From: Veillonellaceae bacterium DNF00626
Lineage (GTDB): Bacteria > Bacillota > Negativicutes > Veillonellales > Dialisteraceae
Direction: 5' to 3'
Assembly: GCA_001553355.1 (NCBI GenBank)
Contig: KQ960828.1
Span: forward strand, 5,668-69,667
DNA: 64,000 bases
Within the stretch, counting starts at the first letter, position 1; the number at the start of each line of letters is the position of its first letter. The notes beneath the pieces were generated by a model. It was not told where the DNA came from, did not search any database, and saw only the letters and a list, made by a program, of their open reading frames with translations. Below are positions 36,568 through 46,070 of this stretch, piece by piece. Both the position numbers and the translations under genes were made by a program.

Positions 36568-36691
36568 TCGTAGAGTTTGTTTATAAATGGTACTGTTGAA
36601 TTTTTATTATTTTTCGGAATGGCTTTGGGAAGTATTTCAGAGTTATTAGTTATTTTGAAGGTTCATTTTGTTTTGTGTAGGAAGAATGGGC

Positions 36692-36720
36692 TTGAAAATT
36701 ATTGGGCAAAACGGTATAAT
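36692..36720 (+). promoter_or_regulatory. Promoter of tRNA-Glu
   Basis: TTGAAA (36692-36697), 17-nt spacer, TATAAT (36715-36720), ending 11 nt before the tRNA. The preceding 36568-36690 shows no gene. Confidence 0.8.
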
Positions 36721-36731
36721 AATTTGCACAT

Positions 36732-36807
36732 GGCCGGTTAGTCAAACGGTTAAGACGCTGCGTTCTCAGCGCAGAGAGTATGGGTTCGAATCCCATACCG
36801 GTCACCA
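36732..36807 (+). tRNA. tRNA-Glu (anticodon CTC)
   Basis: A full cloverleaf can be drawn: acceptor GGCCGGT/ACCGGTC, a 3-bp D stem GTC/GAC, anticodon stem CTGCG/CGCAG with loop TTCTCAG, T arm ATGGG-TTCGAAT-CCCAT, discriminator A and encoded CCA. The anticodon CTC (36765-36767) reads GAG. It is a single-gene transcript with its own promoter and terminator. Confidence 0.96.
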
Positions 36808-36840
36808 AAAGTTCTATCTAATTGCAGGTAGAACTTTTTT
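36807..36840 (+). terminator. Terminator of tRNA-Glu
   Basis: AAAAGTTCTAT and GTAGAACTTTT pair (one G-U) and run into a T6 tract. Confidence 0.8.
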
Positions 36841-36908
36841 ATTGATTCTTTTATAGTTGATAAAGTGTTATAATTTGAAAAAGAGTTTAACAGGAGAGGA
36901 AATTATTT

Positions 36909-37853
36909 ATGAATAATAAAAAGTGGATATGGATCGGTATGGTGGTATTATTCATTATGGCTCTAATGGTAGGTATATTATCTGACGTAAAAAAAGGTGA
37001 TAACGCTATCCGTGGCGGTACTGATTATGTAGCAGTAATTCGTATTGACGGAGCTATTGTGGGTGGACCTCGAAATGATGTCCTTTTTGGTGCATCAGGG
37101 ATGACTACAAGTGAGCAGATAATGTATGAAATGGAAAAAGCACGAAAGGATAGTCGGGCGAAAGCTGTATTGATTCGTATTAATAGTCCCGGTGGTTCGA
37201 CCGGTGCTACACAAGAAATTGCTGAAGAGATGGATAAAATCAAATCAGCCGGGAAGCCGATTATTATATCCATGGGTGATACTTGCGCTTCTGCCGGATA
37301 TTGGATTGCCAGCAAGGGTGATTATATCTTTGCGAACCCTGCGACATTGACCGGAAGTATTGGGGTTTATATGGAATATACGAATGTGGAAGAATTGATG
37401 AATAAGTTGGGTATTCATTCGGAAAAAATTAAGAGCGGTGAGCATAAAGACATCATGTCTATGTATCGTCCGATGACGCCGGAAGAAAATCAAATGATTC
37501 AACAAATGGTTGATGATATTTATGCTCAATTTGTTAGTACGGTAGCTGATGGACGGCAAATGGATATTGAGAAAGTAAAAAAAATAGCAGATGGTCGGAT
37601 TTTAACAGGGAAACAAGCTATGGACTTGGGCCTTGTAGATGCTATGGGTAATTATTATGATGCATTAAGTTATGCCGGTGGTCGTGCAGGTTTGGATGGT
37701 GAAACTATACCGACAAAGAAATATACATCCGGATCTTCGCTTCGTGAAATTTTTTATAGTGAGACAGAACGGATGGTTCAAGTATTCTCAAAGGAAATGG
37801 TTACACAGATGGTCAATTCGTTGGACGCTAAAGAAAAAGTAGTTATTCGATGA
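36909..37853 (+). CDS. sppA: Signal peptide peptidase SppA
   Basis: Membrane-anchored serine protease that degrades cleaved signal peptides. The 314-aa short form has one N-terminal membrane segment (~7-24), NSPGGSTGATQEIAEEM near residue 95, the nucleophile Ser in DTCASAGYWIAS, PATLTGSIGVYMEY, and the general-base Lys region EKIKSGEHKDIMS. A TATAAT lies at 36869-36874. It overlaps the next gene region (stop TGA at 37851-37853 near GAGGAG). Confidence 0.93.
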   Translation: MNNKKWIWIGMVVLFIMALMVGILSDVKKGDNAIRGGTDYVAVIRIDGAIVGGPRNDVLFGASGMTTSEQIMYEMEKARKDSRAKAVLIRINSPGGSTGATQEIAEEMDKIKSAGKPIIISMGDTCASAGYWIASKGDYIFANPATLTGSIGVYMEYTNVEELMNKLGIHSEKIKSGEHKDIMSMYRPMTPEENQMIQQMVDDIYAQFVSTVADGRQMDIEKVKKIADGRILTGKQAMDLGLVDAMGNYYDALSYAGGRAGLDGETIPTKKYTSGSSLREIFYSETERMVQVFSKEMVTQMVNSLDAKEKVVIR

Positions 37854-37864
37854 GGAGATTTATG

Positions 37865-38452
37865 ATGAGTGAAATAACAGATTATATTTATCGCATCCTT
37901 GTGCATCCGGCAGAAGCTTTACGAGATGTAACGAAAATGGAAAAAATGAAAGTGGGAGGAATGATTTGGCTTTTTGTTATCGTACTGATGACTCTTTCCT
38001 CATTTAAATTTGATTCCGGATGGCTTATTGGTTTTGCCGTGATGGTTATTTTAAGTGGTTTAGGTATATTGTTACATAGTGCAGTTATTGATTATATTTC
38101 CGGATTTTTTGGAGGTAGAGGTACAGCTAAAGGGATTACAACAGGTTTCTTATGTGCTTATGTACCGTATGCCTTTATCGTGTTCTTCATGTTACTTAAA
38201 GAAATGGGACTTGAAGTAGTGAGCGGTATTCTGGTTATATTTGTTGTCATATGGAATTTTATTTTAGAAGTAGTGGCTGTTCGTGAAAATTATGAATTTA
38301 CGACAACGAAAGCATTTTTTATTAGTCTTTCACCGGTTATTATTTTCATAGGGCTTGTTTTCGCATTATTTTTAATAGCGATAATTGCGGTAGTTGCCGG
38401 ATTTTCAGAAGCAACTCCTGTGTTGGAAAATGTGATAAATTCCCCTTTATAA
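37865..38452 (+). CDS. Yip1-like integral membrane protein
   Basis: The ~195-aa protein has five or six membrane segments and the Yip1/DUF1282-like opening RILVHPAEALRDVTKME (compare 'P...L..l'), followed by a Gly-rich STAV-type loop GFFGGRGTAKGITTGFLCAY, typical of Yip1-domain proteins. Function in bacteria is unclear. In-frame ATGs at 37850, 37862 and 37865; the last has the best spacing from GAGGAG. It follows sppA directly and may be cotranscribed. Confidence 0.72.
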   Translation: MSEITDYIYRILVHPAEALRDVTKMEKMKVGGMIWLFVIVLMTLSSFKFDSGWLIGFAVMVILSGLGILLHSAVIDYISGFFGGRGTAKGITTGFLCAYVPYAFIVFFMLLKEMGLEVVSGILVIFVVIWNFILEVVAVRENYEFTTTKAFFISLSPVIIFIGLVFALFLIAIIAVVAGFSEATPVLENVINSPL

Positions 38453-38491
38453 GATGTGTATTTTTTGTATGTGATGATATTTCAACTGTGG

Positions 38492-38497
38492 TATAAT
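38492..38497 (+). promoter_or_regulatory. -10 element of glmS
   Basis: TATAAT in GGTATAATAA, with no good -35. The leader is only ~60 nt, too short for a glmS ribozyme, and none is recognisable. Confidence 0.5.
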
Positions 38498-38562
38498 AAC
38501 GAAGCGTTATAAATTTTGAATATGGATTATAATAAATCCAAAAATGTATAGGAGGAAGGAAT

Positions 38563-40389
38563 ATGTGCGGTATAGTAGGCTATGTAGGAGATGGAAAAGC
38601 ATCTGATTTCCTTATAGAAGGTCTTCGCCGTTTAGAATATAGAGGCTATGACTCATCAGGTATTGCGGTTTTTGAAAATGGAAAAATTGAAATAAAAAAG
38701 AAACAAGGTAGACTCATTAATTTAGAAAACTTGATAAAGGAAATGCCGGTATCAGGACATATCGGAATTGGACATACAAGGTGGGCAACTCACGGCAAAC
38801 CGTCGGATATTAATGCTCATCCCCATGGAGATAGTCATAATCGTTTTGTGGTAGTTCATAACGGAATTATTGAAAACTACATGGAACTAAAGAAAAAATT
38901 GATACAAAAGGGGCATACTTTCAAATCTGAAACAGATACGGAAGTAGTAGCTCATTTAGCAGAAGACTTAGATGATGGTGATTTTTTATCTACTATAAAG
39001 AAAGTATTATCGGTGATAGATGGATCTTATTCTTTAGTATTCATGGATGCAGAACAACCGGATACTTTAATTTGTACCAAAAAAGATAATCCGTTAATTA
39101 TCGGTTTAGGGGAAAAGGAAAATTTTATTGCGTCTGATATTCCGGCAGTTATTAATTACACACGACGTATTTATATACTCAATGATGGAGAAATAGCTGT
39201 TGTAAAAAAAGATAGTGTTCACGTATATGATGCCGACGGACTTCCTGTTTCCAAAAAAGTGCAGGAAATTACGTGGTCCGCAGAGGCTGCGGAGAAAAAT
39301 GGTTATCCTCATTTTATGATGAAAGAAATATATGAACAGCCGAAAGCTATTTATGATACGATTCATATCCATCTGACAAAAGACGGGGAAGTAAAATTTG
39401 ATAATTTGAATTGGACAAAGAATAGTTTGGAGTCTATTGATAATATTTTAATTACAGCTTGTGGAACAGCTTATCATGCCGGATTAGTGGCAAAGCATTA
39501 TATTGAACAATTTACGAAAATACCGGTACAGGTTGAAATCGCATCGGAATATCGGTATAGCAAACCATTAACTACGGCACGGACTCTTTGCATTGTTGTC
39601 AGTCAGTCAGGTGAAACGATTGATACTTTAGCAGCATTGAAAGAGGCAAAACGTTTAGGAGCACAGAGTATTGCTATTACAAATTCTATTGGATCCTCCA
39701 TTGCCAGAGAATCTGATGCAGCTATTTACACTTTGGCAGGGCCTGAAATTGCTGTGGCTTCTACTAAGGCTTATACTACACAATTGGTTATTTTGCTTCT
39801 TTTGTCACTTTATATGGGTCAATTGAAAGAAACTATTTCTAAAGAATTAGTACATCATATGGTGGAAGAATTTAAAGTTTTACCAAAACAGATAGAAAAG
39901 GTATTGACAGAAAACAAGCATATGGAAAAAGTCGCACAGCGATTTATTCAAGCAGAAGATATCTTTTATTTGGGACGTTCCATTGATTATGCTATTGCCA
40001 TGGAAGGGGCACTGAAATTAAAAGAGATATCTTATATTCATGCCGAAGCTTATGCAGCAGGAGAATTGAAACATGGGACTTTGGCTTTGATTACTCCGGA
40101 TACACCGATTATTGCAGTAGCAACTCAAGAAGAGGTTATGGCTAAAATGTATAGCAATATTGAAGAGGTGCGTGCTAGAGGTGCAGAGGTGTTGGGTATT
40201 GGATATGATGATGATGCAGAATTAGAAAAATATACGACAGAAATAGTAAAAATACCGCGTGTTGATGAATTTATATCGCCAATTTTATCGGTTATTCCCA
40301 TGCAACTGTTGGCATATTATACGGGGATAAAAAAAGGAAACGATGTGGATAAACCGAGAAATTTAGCAAAATCAGTTACCGTGGAATAG
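38563..40389 (+). CDS. glmS: Glucosamine-6-phosphate synthase
   Basis: Makes glucosamine-6-phosphate from fructose-6-phosphate and glutamine, feeding peptidoglycan and lipid A. The 608-aa protein has the N-terminal amidotransferase with nucleophile Cys2 (MCGIVGYVGDG), GHTRWATHGKPSDINAHPH near residue 72, and two SIS domains (ILITACGTAYHAGLVAK; FYLGRSIDYAIAMEGALKLKEI, split near residue 475), ending KSVTVE. glmU lies about 2.5 kb downstream. Confidence 0.96.
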   Translation: MCGIVGYVGDGKASDFLIEGLRRLEYRGYDSSGIAVFENGKIEIKKKQGRLINLENLIKEMPVSGHIGIGHTRWATHGKPSDINAHPHGDSHNRFVVVHNGIIENYMELKKKLIQKGHTFKSETDTEVVAHLAEDLDDGDFLSTIKKVLSVIDGSYSLVFMDAEQPDTLICTKKDNPLIIGLGEKENFIASDIPAVINYTRRIYILNDGEIAVVKKDSVHVYDADGLPVSKKVQEITWSAEAAEKNGYPHFMMKEIYEQPKAIYDTIHIHLTKDGEVKFDNLNWTKNSLESIDNILITACGTAYHAGLVAKHYIEQFTKIPVQVEIASEYRYSKPLTTARTLCIVVSQSGETIDTLAALKEAKRLGAQSIAITNSIGSSIARESDAAIYTLAGPEIAVASTKAYTTQLVILLLLSLYMGQLKETISKELVHHMVEEFKVLPKQIEKVLTENKHMEKVAQRFIQAEDIFYLGRSIDYAIAMEGALKLKEISYIHAEAYAAGELKHGTLALITPDTPIIAVATQEEVMAKMYSNIEEVRARGAEVLGIGYDDDAELEKYTTEIVKIPRVDEFISPILSVIPMQLLAYYTGIKKGNDVDKPRNLAKSVTVE

Positions 40390-40405
40390 AGGAGGCATTA
40401 TTAAA

Positions 40406-41401
40406 ATGGAGATTATTTTTTCAGGTATTCAACCTAGTGGGTCATTGACTTTAGGGAATTATTTAGGCGCATTAAAAAATTTTATTCCTTTTCAAGATAC
40501 CGCAGAATGTTATTATTGCATTGTTAATCAGCATGCTATTACGATGCCTCAACCATCGAATTTACTTCATGAAAGAACACGTAATTTGGCAGCTTTGTAT
40601 ATAGCGGCCGGACTTGATCCGAAAAAGGCAACCATTTTCGTACAGTCGGAAGTACCGGAACATGCTCTTCTGGGCTGGATGATGATTTGTAGTGCTTATG
40701 TAGGCGAAATGGAGCGTATGACACAATACAAATCAAAAGCTCAAAAAGCGGAAAAGAAAGAAGGTTTTATTCCCTTAGGTTTATTAACTTATCCACCGCT
40801 TATGGCTGCTGATATTTTACTTTACCAAGCTACATTAGTGCCTGTAGGAGAGGATCAAACGCAACATATGGAAATCACCAGAGATTTAGCGGAACGATTT
40901 AATCGTAAGTATGGAGAAGTATTTACATTGCCGAAGATGTGGTCTCCTGAGGGTGGCGCTAGGGTGATGAGTTTACAAGAACCTACATCAAAAATGAGTA
41001 AATCTGATGATAATGAGTGGGCAACCATTCATATGCTTGATACAGCAGATGTGATTGTGAAAAAAATTAAAAGAGCGGTGACTGATTCATTGGGGCATGT
41101 GCATTATGATAAAGAAAATCAACCGGGAGTATCTAATTTAATGAGTATTCATGCAGCTATTTCAGGGAAAACATTTGAAGAAATAGAAAAAATGTATGAA
41201 GGACAGGGGTATGGAGTATTTAAGAAAGATGTAGCAGATTTAGTGGTAGAAGAGATGACACCTGTTTTACAACGGTATGAAGAATTAACAGGCAGCCCGG
41301 AATTAGATGAAATTCTTGATGAAGGGGCAGCTAAAGCTCATGAAAAAGCGAAAGTTACTTATGATAAAGCTATTCATGCGATGGGTCTGTATAGAAAATA
41401 A
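40406..41401 (+). CDS. trpS: Tryptophanyl-tRNA synthetase
   Basis: Charges tRNA-Trp. The 331-aa class I enzyme has the HIGH-like SGIQPSGSLTLGNYLGAL at residue 6, LLTYPPLMAADILLYQ near residue 130, GEDQTQHMEITRDLAERFN, and the KMSKS loop SKMSKSDDNEW near residue 196. The length is standard. It starts 16 nt after glmS; no T-box leader is present. Confidence 0.96.
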   Translation: MEIIFSGIQPSGSLTLGNYLGALKNFIPFQDTAECYYCIVNQHAITMPQPSNLLHERTRNLAALYIAAGLDPKKATIFVQSEVPEHALLGWMMICSAYVGEMERMTQYKSKAQKAEKKEGFIPLGLLTYPPLMAADILLYQATLVPVGEDQTQHMEITRDLAERFNRKYGEVFTLPKMWSPEGGARVMSLQEPTSKMSKSDDNEWATIHMLDTADVIVKKIKRAVTDSLGHVHYDKENQPGVSNLMSIHAAISGKTFEEIEKMYEGQGYGVFKKDVADLVVEEMTPVLQRYEELTGSPELDEILDEGAAKAHEKAKVTYDKAIHAMGLYRK

Positions 41402-41414
41402 AATAGATATGAAC

Positions 41415-41457
41415 AAAAACGCTTTCAGGGAGGTATAGCCTACTGAAGGCGTTTTTT
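41415..41457 (+). terminator. Terminator after trpS
   Basis: AAAAACGCTTTCAG pairs with CTGAAGGCGTTTTT (one G-U) across a 14-nt loop and ends in T6. Confidence 0.8.
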
Positions 41458-41465
41458 ATAGAATT

Positions 41466-41495
41466 TTTACAGAATATAATCAAACATGATAAAAT
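41466..41495 (+). promoter_or_regulatory. Promoter of the 3D-domain wall protein gene
   Basis: TTTACA (41466-41471), 18-nt spacer, TAAAAT (41490-41495). Confidence 0.5.
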
Positions 41496-41521
41496 AGGGA
41501 TATTCATAAGGGGGATATTTT

Positions 41522-42775
41522 GTGAAAAAGATTATTTTATTTTTTGAAGTTATATTATTTTGTTTCTTGCTCAGCGGATGGAGTTCAGCAGAAATATTGC
41601 AGTACGGAATGAGCGGGGAAGCTGTATCAGCATTGCAAAATGATTTAGTTGACGCCGGTTATTTGGCACGTACCGTAGATGGAGAATATGGGTCTACGAC
41701 AGTGAAAGCTGTATCTGAATTTCAAAAGGATAAGGGCTTACGAATTACCGGAAAAGTTGATGAAGAAACAAAACGTGAATTGCGGGACGCTGTGGGTAAG
41801 GGGTATCGTGTAGGCGGCGGTATTATTTATGCTAAAGGAAATCGCGGCGCAGTAATTGGTTCACTGCAAAAAAAGCTTAATAAATTAGGATATTTAAGTG
41901 GAAGTATAGATGGTGTTTATGGAACTGATACTGTGCAAGCGGTGAAAAAATTGCAAAAGAAGTATAATATACCTTTATCCGGCGCGGTAGATGAAGCCAC
42001 ATGGGAAGTTTTATCTAATACAGAAGAAAAGAAAAAGGTTGGAACCGCTCCTATATATGCGAAGGGAGATCGAGGCAAGAATATCGAATGGCTTCAAAAG
42101 AAATTGAAAATGATAGAGTATTTGGATGGGGAAATTGATGGAATTTATGGTGAAGATACAGCAAGAGCAGTGAAAAGTTTTCAAGTAGATGAGGGATTAT
42201 CTGATACCGGGGCGGTAGATAAAGAAACGCTTGATAGATTAAATGAGAAATACGAAATAGTAAGTAAAAATAGGATTGTTAAACCGGGAGAACGAGGAAA
42301 GCGAGTCATACGATTACAAAATAGACTATTTCTTCATGGATATCATCCGGGAAGTTCCGATGGCATTTATGGGGCAGGTACGGAATTGGCTATAAAAAGG
42401 TTACAAATAAAAGAAAATCTAAAGCAAACAGGTATAGCTGATTCTGAAGTATTGGATTATTTAGAAAATCCTCCTTTCTTTACCGGGAAATATAAAAAGG
42501 TATTTCATATGAGGGCTACTGCATATACTCCATATGATGGCGGTAATGTAGGACGAACGGCATTGGGCAATTATGCAGGTAAAGGACATGCTGCTGTTGA
42601 TCCGGAAATGATTCCCTTAGGAAGTATTGTGTATATAGAAGGGTATGGTTATGCTATTTGTGATGATATTGGCGGAGCTATAAAGGGGAATATTATTGAT
42701 GTAGGTGTAGATACTATGGCAGAAGCTTATGAATGGGGTACACGTGATAATGTGAAAGTTTATTTAGTATCATAA
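41522..42775 (+). CDS. Exported peptidoglycan-binding protein with 3D domain
   Basis: Probable cell-wall lytic enzyme. The 417-aa protein has a signal peptide (residues 1-24), four successive PG_binding_1 modules (~25-85, ~100-158, ~175-232, ~248-305; each with a GxYGxxT-A motif such as DGVYGTDTVQAV), then a C-terminal 3D domain with HMRATAYTPYDGG, AVDPEMIPLGSIVYI and GGAIKGNIIDV carrying the conserved Asp residues. 3D domains share the MltA/RpfB-Sps fold. The start is GTG. It stands alone between two terminators. Confidence 0.88.
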   Translation: MKKIILFFEVILFCFLLSGWSSAEILQYGMSGEAVSALQNDLVDAGYLARTVDGEYGSTTVKAVSEFQKDKGLRITGKVDEETKRELRDAVGKGYRVGGGIIYAKGNRGAVIGSLQKKLNKLGYLSGSIDGVYGTDTVQAVKKLQKKYNIPLSGAVDEATWEVLSNTEEKKKVGTAPIYAKGDRGKNIEWLQKKLKMIEYLDGEIDGIYGEDTARAVKSFQVDEGLSDTGAVDKETLDRLNEKYEIVSKNRIVKPGERGKRVIRLQNRLFLHGYHPGSSDGIYGAGTELAIKRLQIKENLKQTGIADSEVLDYLENPPFFTGKYKKVFHMRATAYTPYDGGNVGRTALGNYAGKGHAAVDPEMIPLGSIVYIEGYGYAICDDIGGAIKGNIIDVGVDTMAEAYEWGTRDNVKVYLVS

Positions 42776-42778
42776 AAC

Positions 42779-42820
42779 GAAAAGAGTGATGAATGTCGTA
42801 TGCGGCACATCACTCTTTTC
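42779..42820 (+). terminator. Terminator after the 3D-domain gene
   Basis: GAAAAGAGTGATG pairs perfectly with CATCACTCTTTTC over 13 bp, with an inner TGTCG/CGGCA stem. The 3' side ends TTTTCTT. Confidence 0.8.
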
Positions 42821-42849
42821 TTGCGACGAATAAAAGGTTTTGTTACAAT
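42821..42849 (+). promoter_or_regulatory. Promoter of glmU
   Basis: TTGCGA (42821-42826), 17-nt spacer, TACAAT (42844-42849). It begins immediately after the preceding terminator. Confidence 0.65.
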
Positions 42850-42885
42850 GTGTAAGTAAATGTGTGAAAAATATAAGGAGGTCGC

Positions 42886-44265
42886 ATGGAAAATTTGACA
42901 GCAGTCATTTTAGCTGCCGGTCAGGGAACACGCATGAAATCAGAATTACCGAAAGTACTTCATAAAGTATGCGGCATACCGATGGTTAAACAAGTTATTC
43001 ATGTAGTGAAAAAAGCCGGTTATGAAAATCAAATTGTAATTACCGGATTTAAGGAAGAATTAGTTCGGCAAGAATTAGATAAAGAAAAAGTTACTTTTGT
43101 GCATCAAGAGGAACAACTTGGTACAGCTCATGCCATTAGCCAGGCGATAAAAGAAATAGAAAAGTATAGTGCCGGATATGTATTGGTGATTTGTGGAGAT
43201 ACCCCTCTTCTCAGAAGTGAAACTTTAGAAAAACTTACCAATGTCTGTCGAGAAAATAATGCATCAGCGACTGTGTTAACAGCGATGATGGACAATCCTT
43301 TTGGTTATGGTCGAATTATTCGCGATGGCAAAGGACAAATGAAACGTATTGTTGAACAAAAAGATGGAACAATGGAAGAATTGGCTATTCATGAAATTAA
43401 TACCGGTACTTATGTATTTAGCGCGGAAGATTTGTTAAGAACATTACCGAAAGTAAATAATAATAACGCACAGCAAGAATATTATCTTACTGATGTTTTT
43501 GGTTTATTAATACAAGAAGGGAAAAAGGTTATTCCTGTACCGGCGGATGATAGTGAAGAAACCATGGGGGTTAATTCACGAATACAACTTGCACAGGCAG
43601 AGAAAATACTTCGTGTTCGGAAATTAGAAGAATTAATGGCTGCCGGGGTTACAATAATTAATCCTGATCATACGTACATAGAGCAAGACGTGAAAGTCGG
43701 GCAAGACACGGTCTTATATCCCGGTACTATATTACAAGGACAGACTGAAGTAGGTAAAAATTGTATTCTTGGACCTGACACACAACTCCAAAATGTATGT
43801 TGTGGAGATAATAATACGTTAAATCGTGTATATGCTCATGATTGTATAATAGGAAATGATAACAATATTGGGCCTTTTGTTCATTTACGTCCTGATACAC
43901 ATATTCATGATGATGTAAAAATAGGAAATTTTGTAGAAATAAAAAATTCCAATATAGATGATAAGACGAAATTGCCTCATTTAATTTATTGCGGTGATTC
44001 TGATGTAGGAAAACAAGTCAATTTTGGTTGCGGCACGATTACGGTTAATTTTGATGGAAAAAATAAACATCGTTGTCGCATTGATGATCATGCGTTTATT
44101 GGTTGTAATACGAATTTAGTTGCACCGGTGCATGTGGGTAAGCGAGCTTTTACTGCTGCGGGTTCTACTATTACAAAAGATGTACCGGAAAAAGCGTTGG
44201 CTATAGGACGGACAAAACAGATAAATAGAGAAAATTGGGTAAAAAAAGATACCTATAAAGATTGA
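42886..44265 (+). CDS. glmU: GlmU, bifunctional GlcN-1-P acetyltransferase / UDP-GlcNAc pyrophosphorylase
   Basis: Last two steps to UDP-GlcNAc. The 459-aa protein has the N-terminal uridyltransferase with LAAGQGTRMKSELPKVLH at residue 10 and GDTPLL near residue 105, and a C-terminal left-handed beta-helix acetyltransferase (hexapeptide repeats from ~255; GPFVHLRPDTHI, KIGNFVEIKNS, HLIYCGDSDVG, FGCGTITVNFDG). The glmU-prs-pth order is standard in Firmicutes. Confidence 0.96.
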   Translation: MENLTAVILAAGQGTRMKSELPKVLHKVCGIPMVKQVIHVVKKAGYENQIVITGFKEELVRQELDKEKVTFVHQEEQLGTAHAISQAIKEIEKYSAGYVLVICGDTPLLRSETLEKLTNVCRENNASATVLTAMMDNPFGYGRIIRDGKGQMKRIVEQKDGTMEELAIHEINTGTYVFSAEDLLRTLPKVNNNNAQQEYYLTDVFGLLIQEGKKVIPVPADDSEETMGVNSRIQLAQAEKILRVRKLEELMAAGVTIINPDHTYIEQDVKVGQDTVLYPGTILQGQTEVGKNCILGPDTQLQNVCCGDNNTLNRVYAHDCIIGNDNNIGPFVHLRPDTHIHDDVKIGNFVEIKNSNIDDKTKLPHLIYCGDSDVGKQVNFGCGTITVNFDGKNKHRCRIDDHAFIGCNTNLVAPVHVGKRAFTAAGSTITKDVPEKALAIGRTKQINRENWVKKDTYKD

Positions 44266-44275
44266 TTGCGAGAAT

Positions 44276-44304
44276 TTGTTTAAATTTTATATTTTAGGTA
44301 TGAT
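44276..44304 (+). promoter_or_regulatory. Possible promoter of prs-pth
   Basis: TTGTTT (44276-44281), 17-nt spacer, TATGAT (44299-44304), in the 136-nt gap after glmU. No terminator is seen after glmU, so read-through is also likely. Confidence 0.45.
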
Positions 44305-44401
44305 TTATTCCTCTTACGGTATATAATTAAAATATGTAATATGTAATTGTTTTACAACAGATTTCTGATATTCCGGAAGAATAGAAAAGGAGCATATTGA
44401 C

Positions 44402-45364
44402 ATGGATATGGAAGGTACATCAAGGTTGAAGATTTTTACCGGCACGGCTCATGAAGCATTGGCCAAAGAAATTTCAGATTATATCGGAGTTCCTTTGGGG
44501 AAATCACTTTGCGGACGATTTAATAATGGAGAAATACAAGTAATGATTAACGAAAGCGTCCGCGGAAAGGATTGTTTTATTATTCAGCCGACCGGAGCAC
44601 CGGTAAATGATAATTTAATGGAAATGCTGATTATGGTTGATGCTCTTAAAAGAGCGTCTGCTCGTCATATTACCGTAGTGGTTCCTTATTATGGATATGC
44701 CAGGCAAGATCGTAAAACAAGAGGAAGAGAACCGATTAGTGCAAAGTTGGTGGCAGACCTACTTTCGACTGCCGGAGTGACACGAGTGGTCACAATGGAT
44801 TTGCATGCCGGACAAATTCAAGGATTTTTTAATGTACCTGTTGACCATTTAGCGTCAGCTGCTCTTTTGGCAGAATACGTAAAATCTAAAAATTTAGAAA
44901 ATTTGACCATAGTGTCGCCGGATTTAGGTGGGGTAAATCGTGCGCGTGATTTAGCAGATCGTGTGGGAGCACCTATTGCCATTATTGAAAAACGTAGACC
45001 TGAACCGGGTGTAGCAAAAGTAATGAATATTATTGGTAATGTAGAAGGACGGAATTGTTTTATTGTAGATGATATCGTTGATACGGCAGGATCACTTTGC
45101 GAAGGGGCCAAGGCTTTAGAAGAATTTGGAGCTTTGGGAGTCTATGCAGCAGTTTGTCATCCGGTGCTTACCGATCCGGCGGCAGAACGAATTGAGAAGT
45201 CAAATTTGAAAGAAATTGTTGTAACAAATTCCCTACCTATTGAACAGGAAAAGAAAGAAAAACTACAAGATAAAATTAAAGTGTTATCTGTGGCACCGCT
45301 TTTAGGGGAAGCCATTCTTCGTATTTTCCATGATGTGTCAGTAAGTGCGCTTTTTGACAAATGA
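44402..45364 (+). CDS. prs: Ribose-phosphate pyrophosphokinase
   Basis: Makes PRPP from ribose-5-phosphate and ATP for nucleotide, His, Trp and NAD synthesis. The 320-aa protein has FNNGEIQVMINESVRGKD, VVPYYGYARQDRKTRGREPI near residue 98, MDLHAGQIQGFF near 131 and the PRPP loop FIVDDIVDTAGSLCEGAKAL near residue 220. The stop overlaps the pth start (ATGA). Confidence 0.96.
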   Translation: MDMEGTSRLKIFTGTAHEALAKEISDYIGVPLGKSLCGRFNNGEIQVMINESVRGKDCFIIQPTGAPVNDNLMEMLIMVDALKRASARHITVVVPYYGYARQDRKTRGREPISAKLVADLLSTAGVTRVVTMDLHAGQIQGFFNVPVDHLASAALLAEYVKSKNLENLTIVSPDLGGVNRARDLADRVGAPIAIIEKRRPEPGVAKVMNIIGNVEGRNCFIVDDIVDTAGSLCEGAKALEEFGALGVYAAVCHPVLTDPAAERIEKSNLKEIVVTNSLPIEQEKKEKLQDKIKVLSVAPLLGEAILRIFHDVSVSALFDK

Positions 45365-45936
45365 AACTGATTGTAGGATTAGGAAATCCCGGGGAAGAAT
45401 ATGAACATACCCGGCATAATATGGGATTTGATGTCATTGATGAATTGGCAAGGCGTTGGAATGTAACGCAATGGAAAACTGACTTAAAAGCGAAAATAGG
45501 GATGGTTATATTTCACGGTGAAAAAATTTTATTGGTAAAACCATTGACTTATATGAATAGTAGCGGTGAAGCGGTAGGGGCTATTGCAAGTTATTATAAA
45601 ATTGACATATCCGATATTTATGTTATTTGCGATGATTTAGATTTGCCACCGGGAAAGATTCGTATACGTAAGAAAGGTTCTGCCGGAGGACATAATGGAC
45701 TAAAATCTGTTATTGCGCATTTGAATACAGAAGAATTTCAGCGTTTTCGAATCGGCGTAGGACATCCTCATGATGGGCATACGGTGATTCAGCATGTTTT
45801 GCAACGACCATACGGCGATGAAATAGAAAAAATTGAAGAAGCAAAAAAGCATACAGCAGATGCCATTGAATGTGCGTTGGAATATTCTGTTGATAAAGCA
45901 ATGAATCTCTTTAATTTGAAGAAAGAAAAGAAATAA
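45361..45936 (+). CDS. pth: Peptidyl-tRNA hydrolase
   Basis: Releases peptides from prematurely dropped peptidyl-tRNA. The 191-aa protein begins LIVGLGNPGEEYEHTRHNMGFDVID with the catalytic His at residue 20, and has LLVKPLTYMNSSGEAV, DDLDLPPGKIRIRKKGSAGGHNGL in two parts, and FRIGVGHP. It overlaps prs by 4 nt and ends before a terminator. Confidence 0.96.
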   Translation: MKLIVGLGNPGEEYEHTRHNMGFDVIDELARRWNVTQWKTDLKAKIGMVIFHGEKILLVKPLTYMNSSGEAVGAIASYYKIDISDIYVICDDLDLPPGKIRIRKKGSAGGHNGLKSVIAHLNTEEFQRFRIGVGHPHDGHTVIQHVLQRPYGDEIEKIEEAKKHTADAIECALEYSVDKAMNLFNLKKEKK

Positions 45937-45942
45937 TCAAAG

Positions 45943-45987
45943 ATTGACGGTAAAAGGCTTTATACGCTACACCGTCAATTTTTTTAT
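45943..45987 (+). terminator. Terminator after pth
   Basis: ATTGACGGT and ACCGTCAAT pair over 9 bp around a 19-nt loop, followed by T7. Confidence 0.75.
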
Positions 45988-46070
45988 TTTCCTTTTTTGT
46001 AGAGCGGTATGGTAAAATAAAATATATAAACATGTAAACATAAAAATGTGCAAACATAAAGGTGATTCAT

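Noticed and set aside
38453-38562. glmS ribozyme
   Set aside because: The leader is about 110 nt, with a -10 at 38492; the ribozyme core is neither present nor able to fit.
40390-40405. T-box leader for trpS
   Set aside because: Only 16 nt separate glmS and trpS, so there is no room for it.
46062-46070. GTG start for thymidylate kinase
   Set aside because: It lies inside the Shine-Dalgarno AAAGGTGA; the ATG at 46071 gives normal spacing and family N-terminus.
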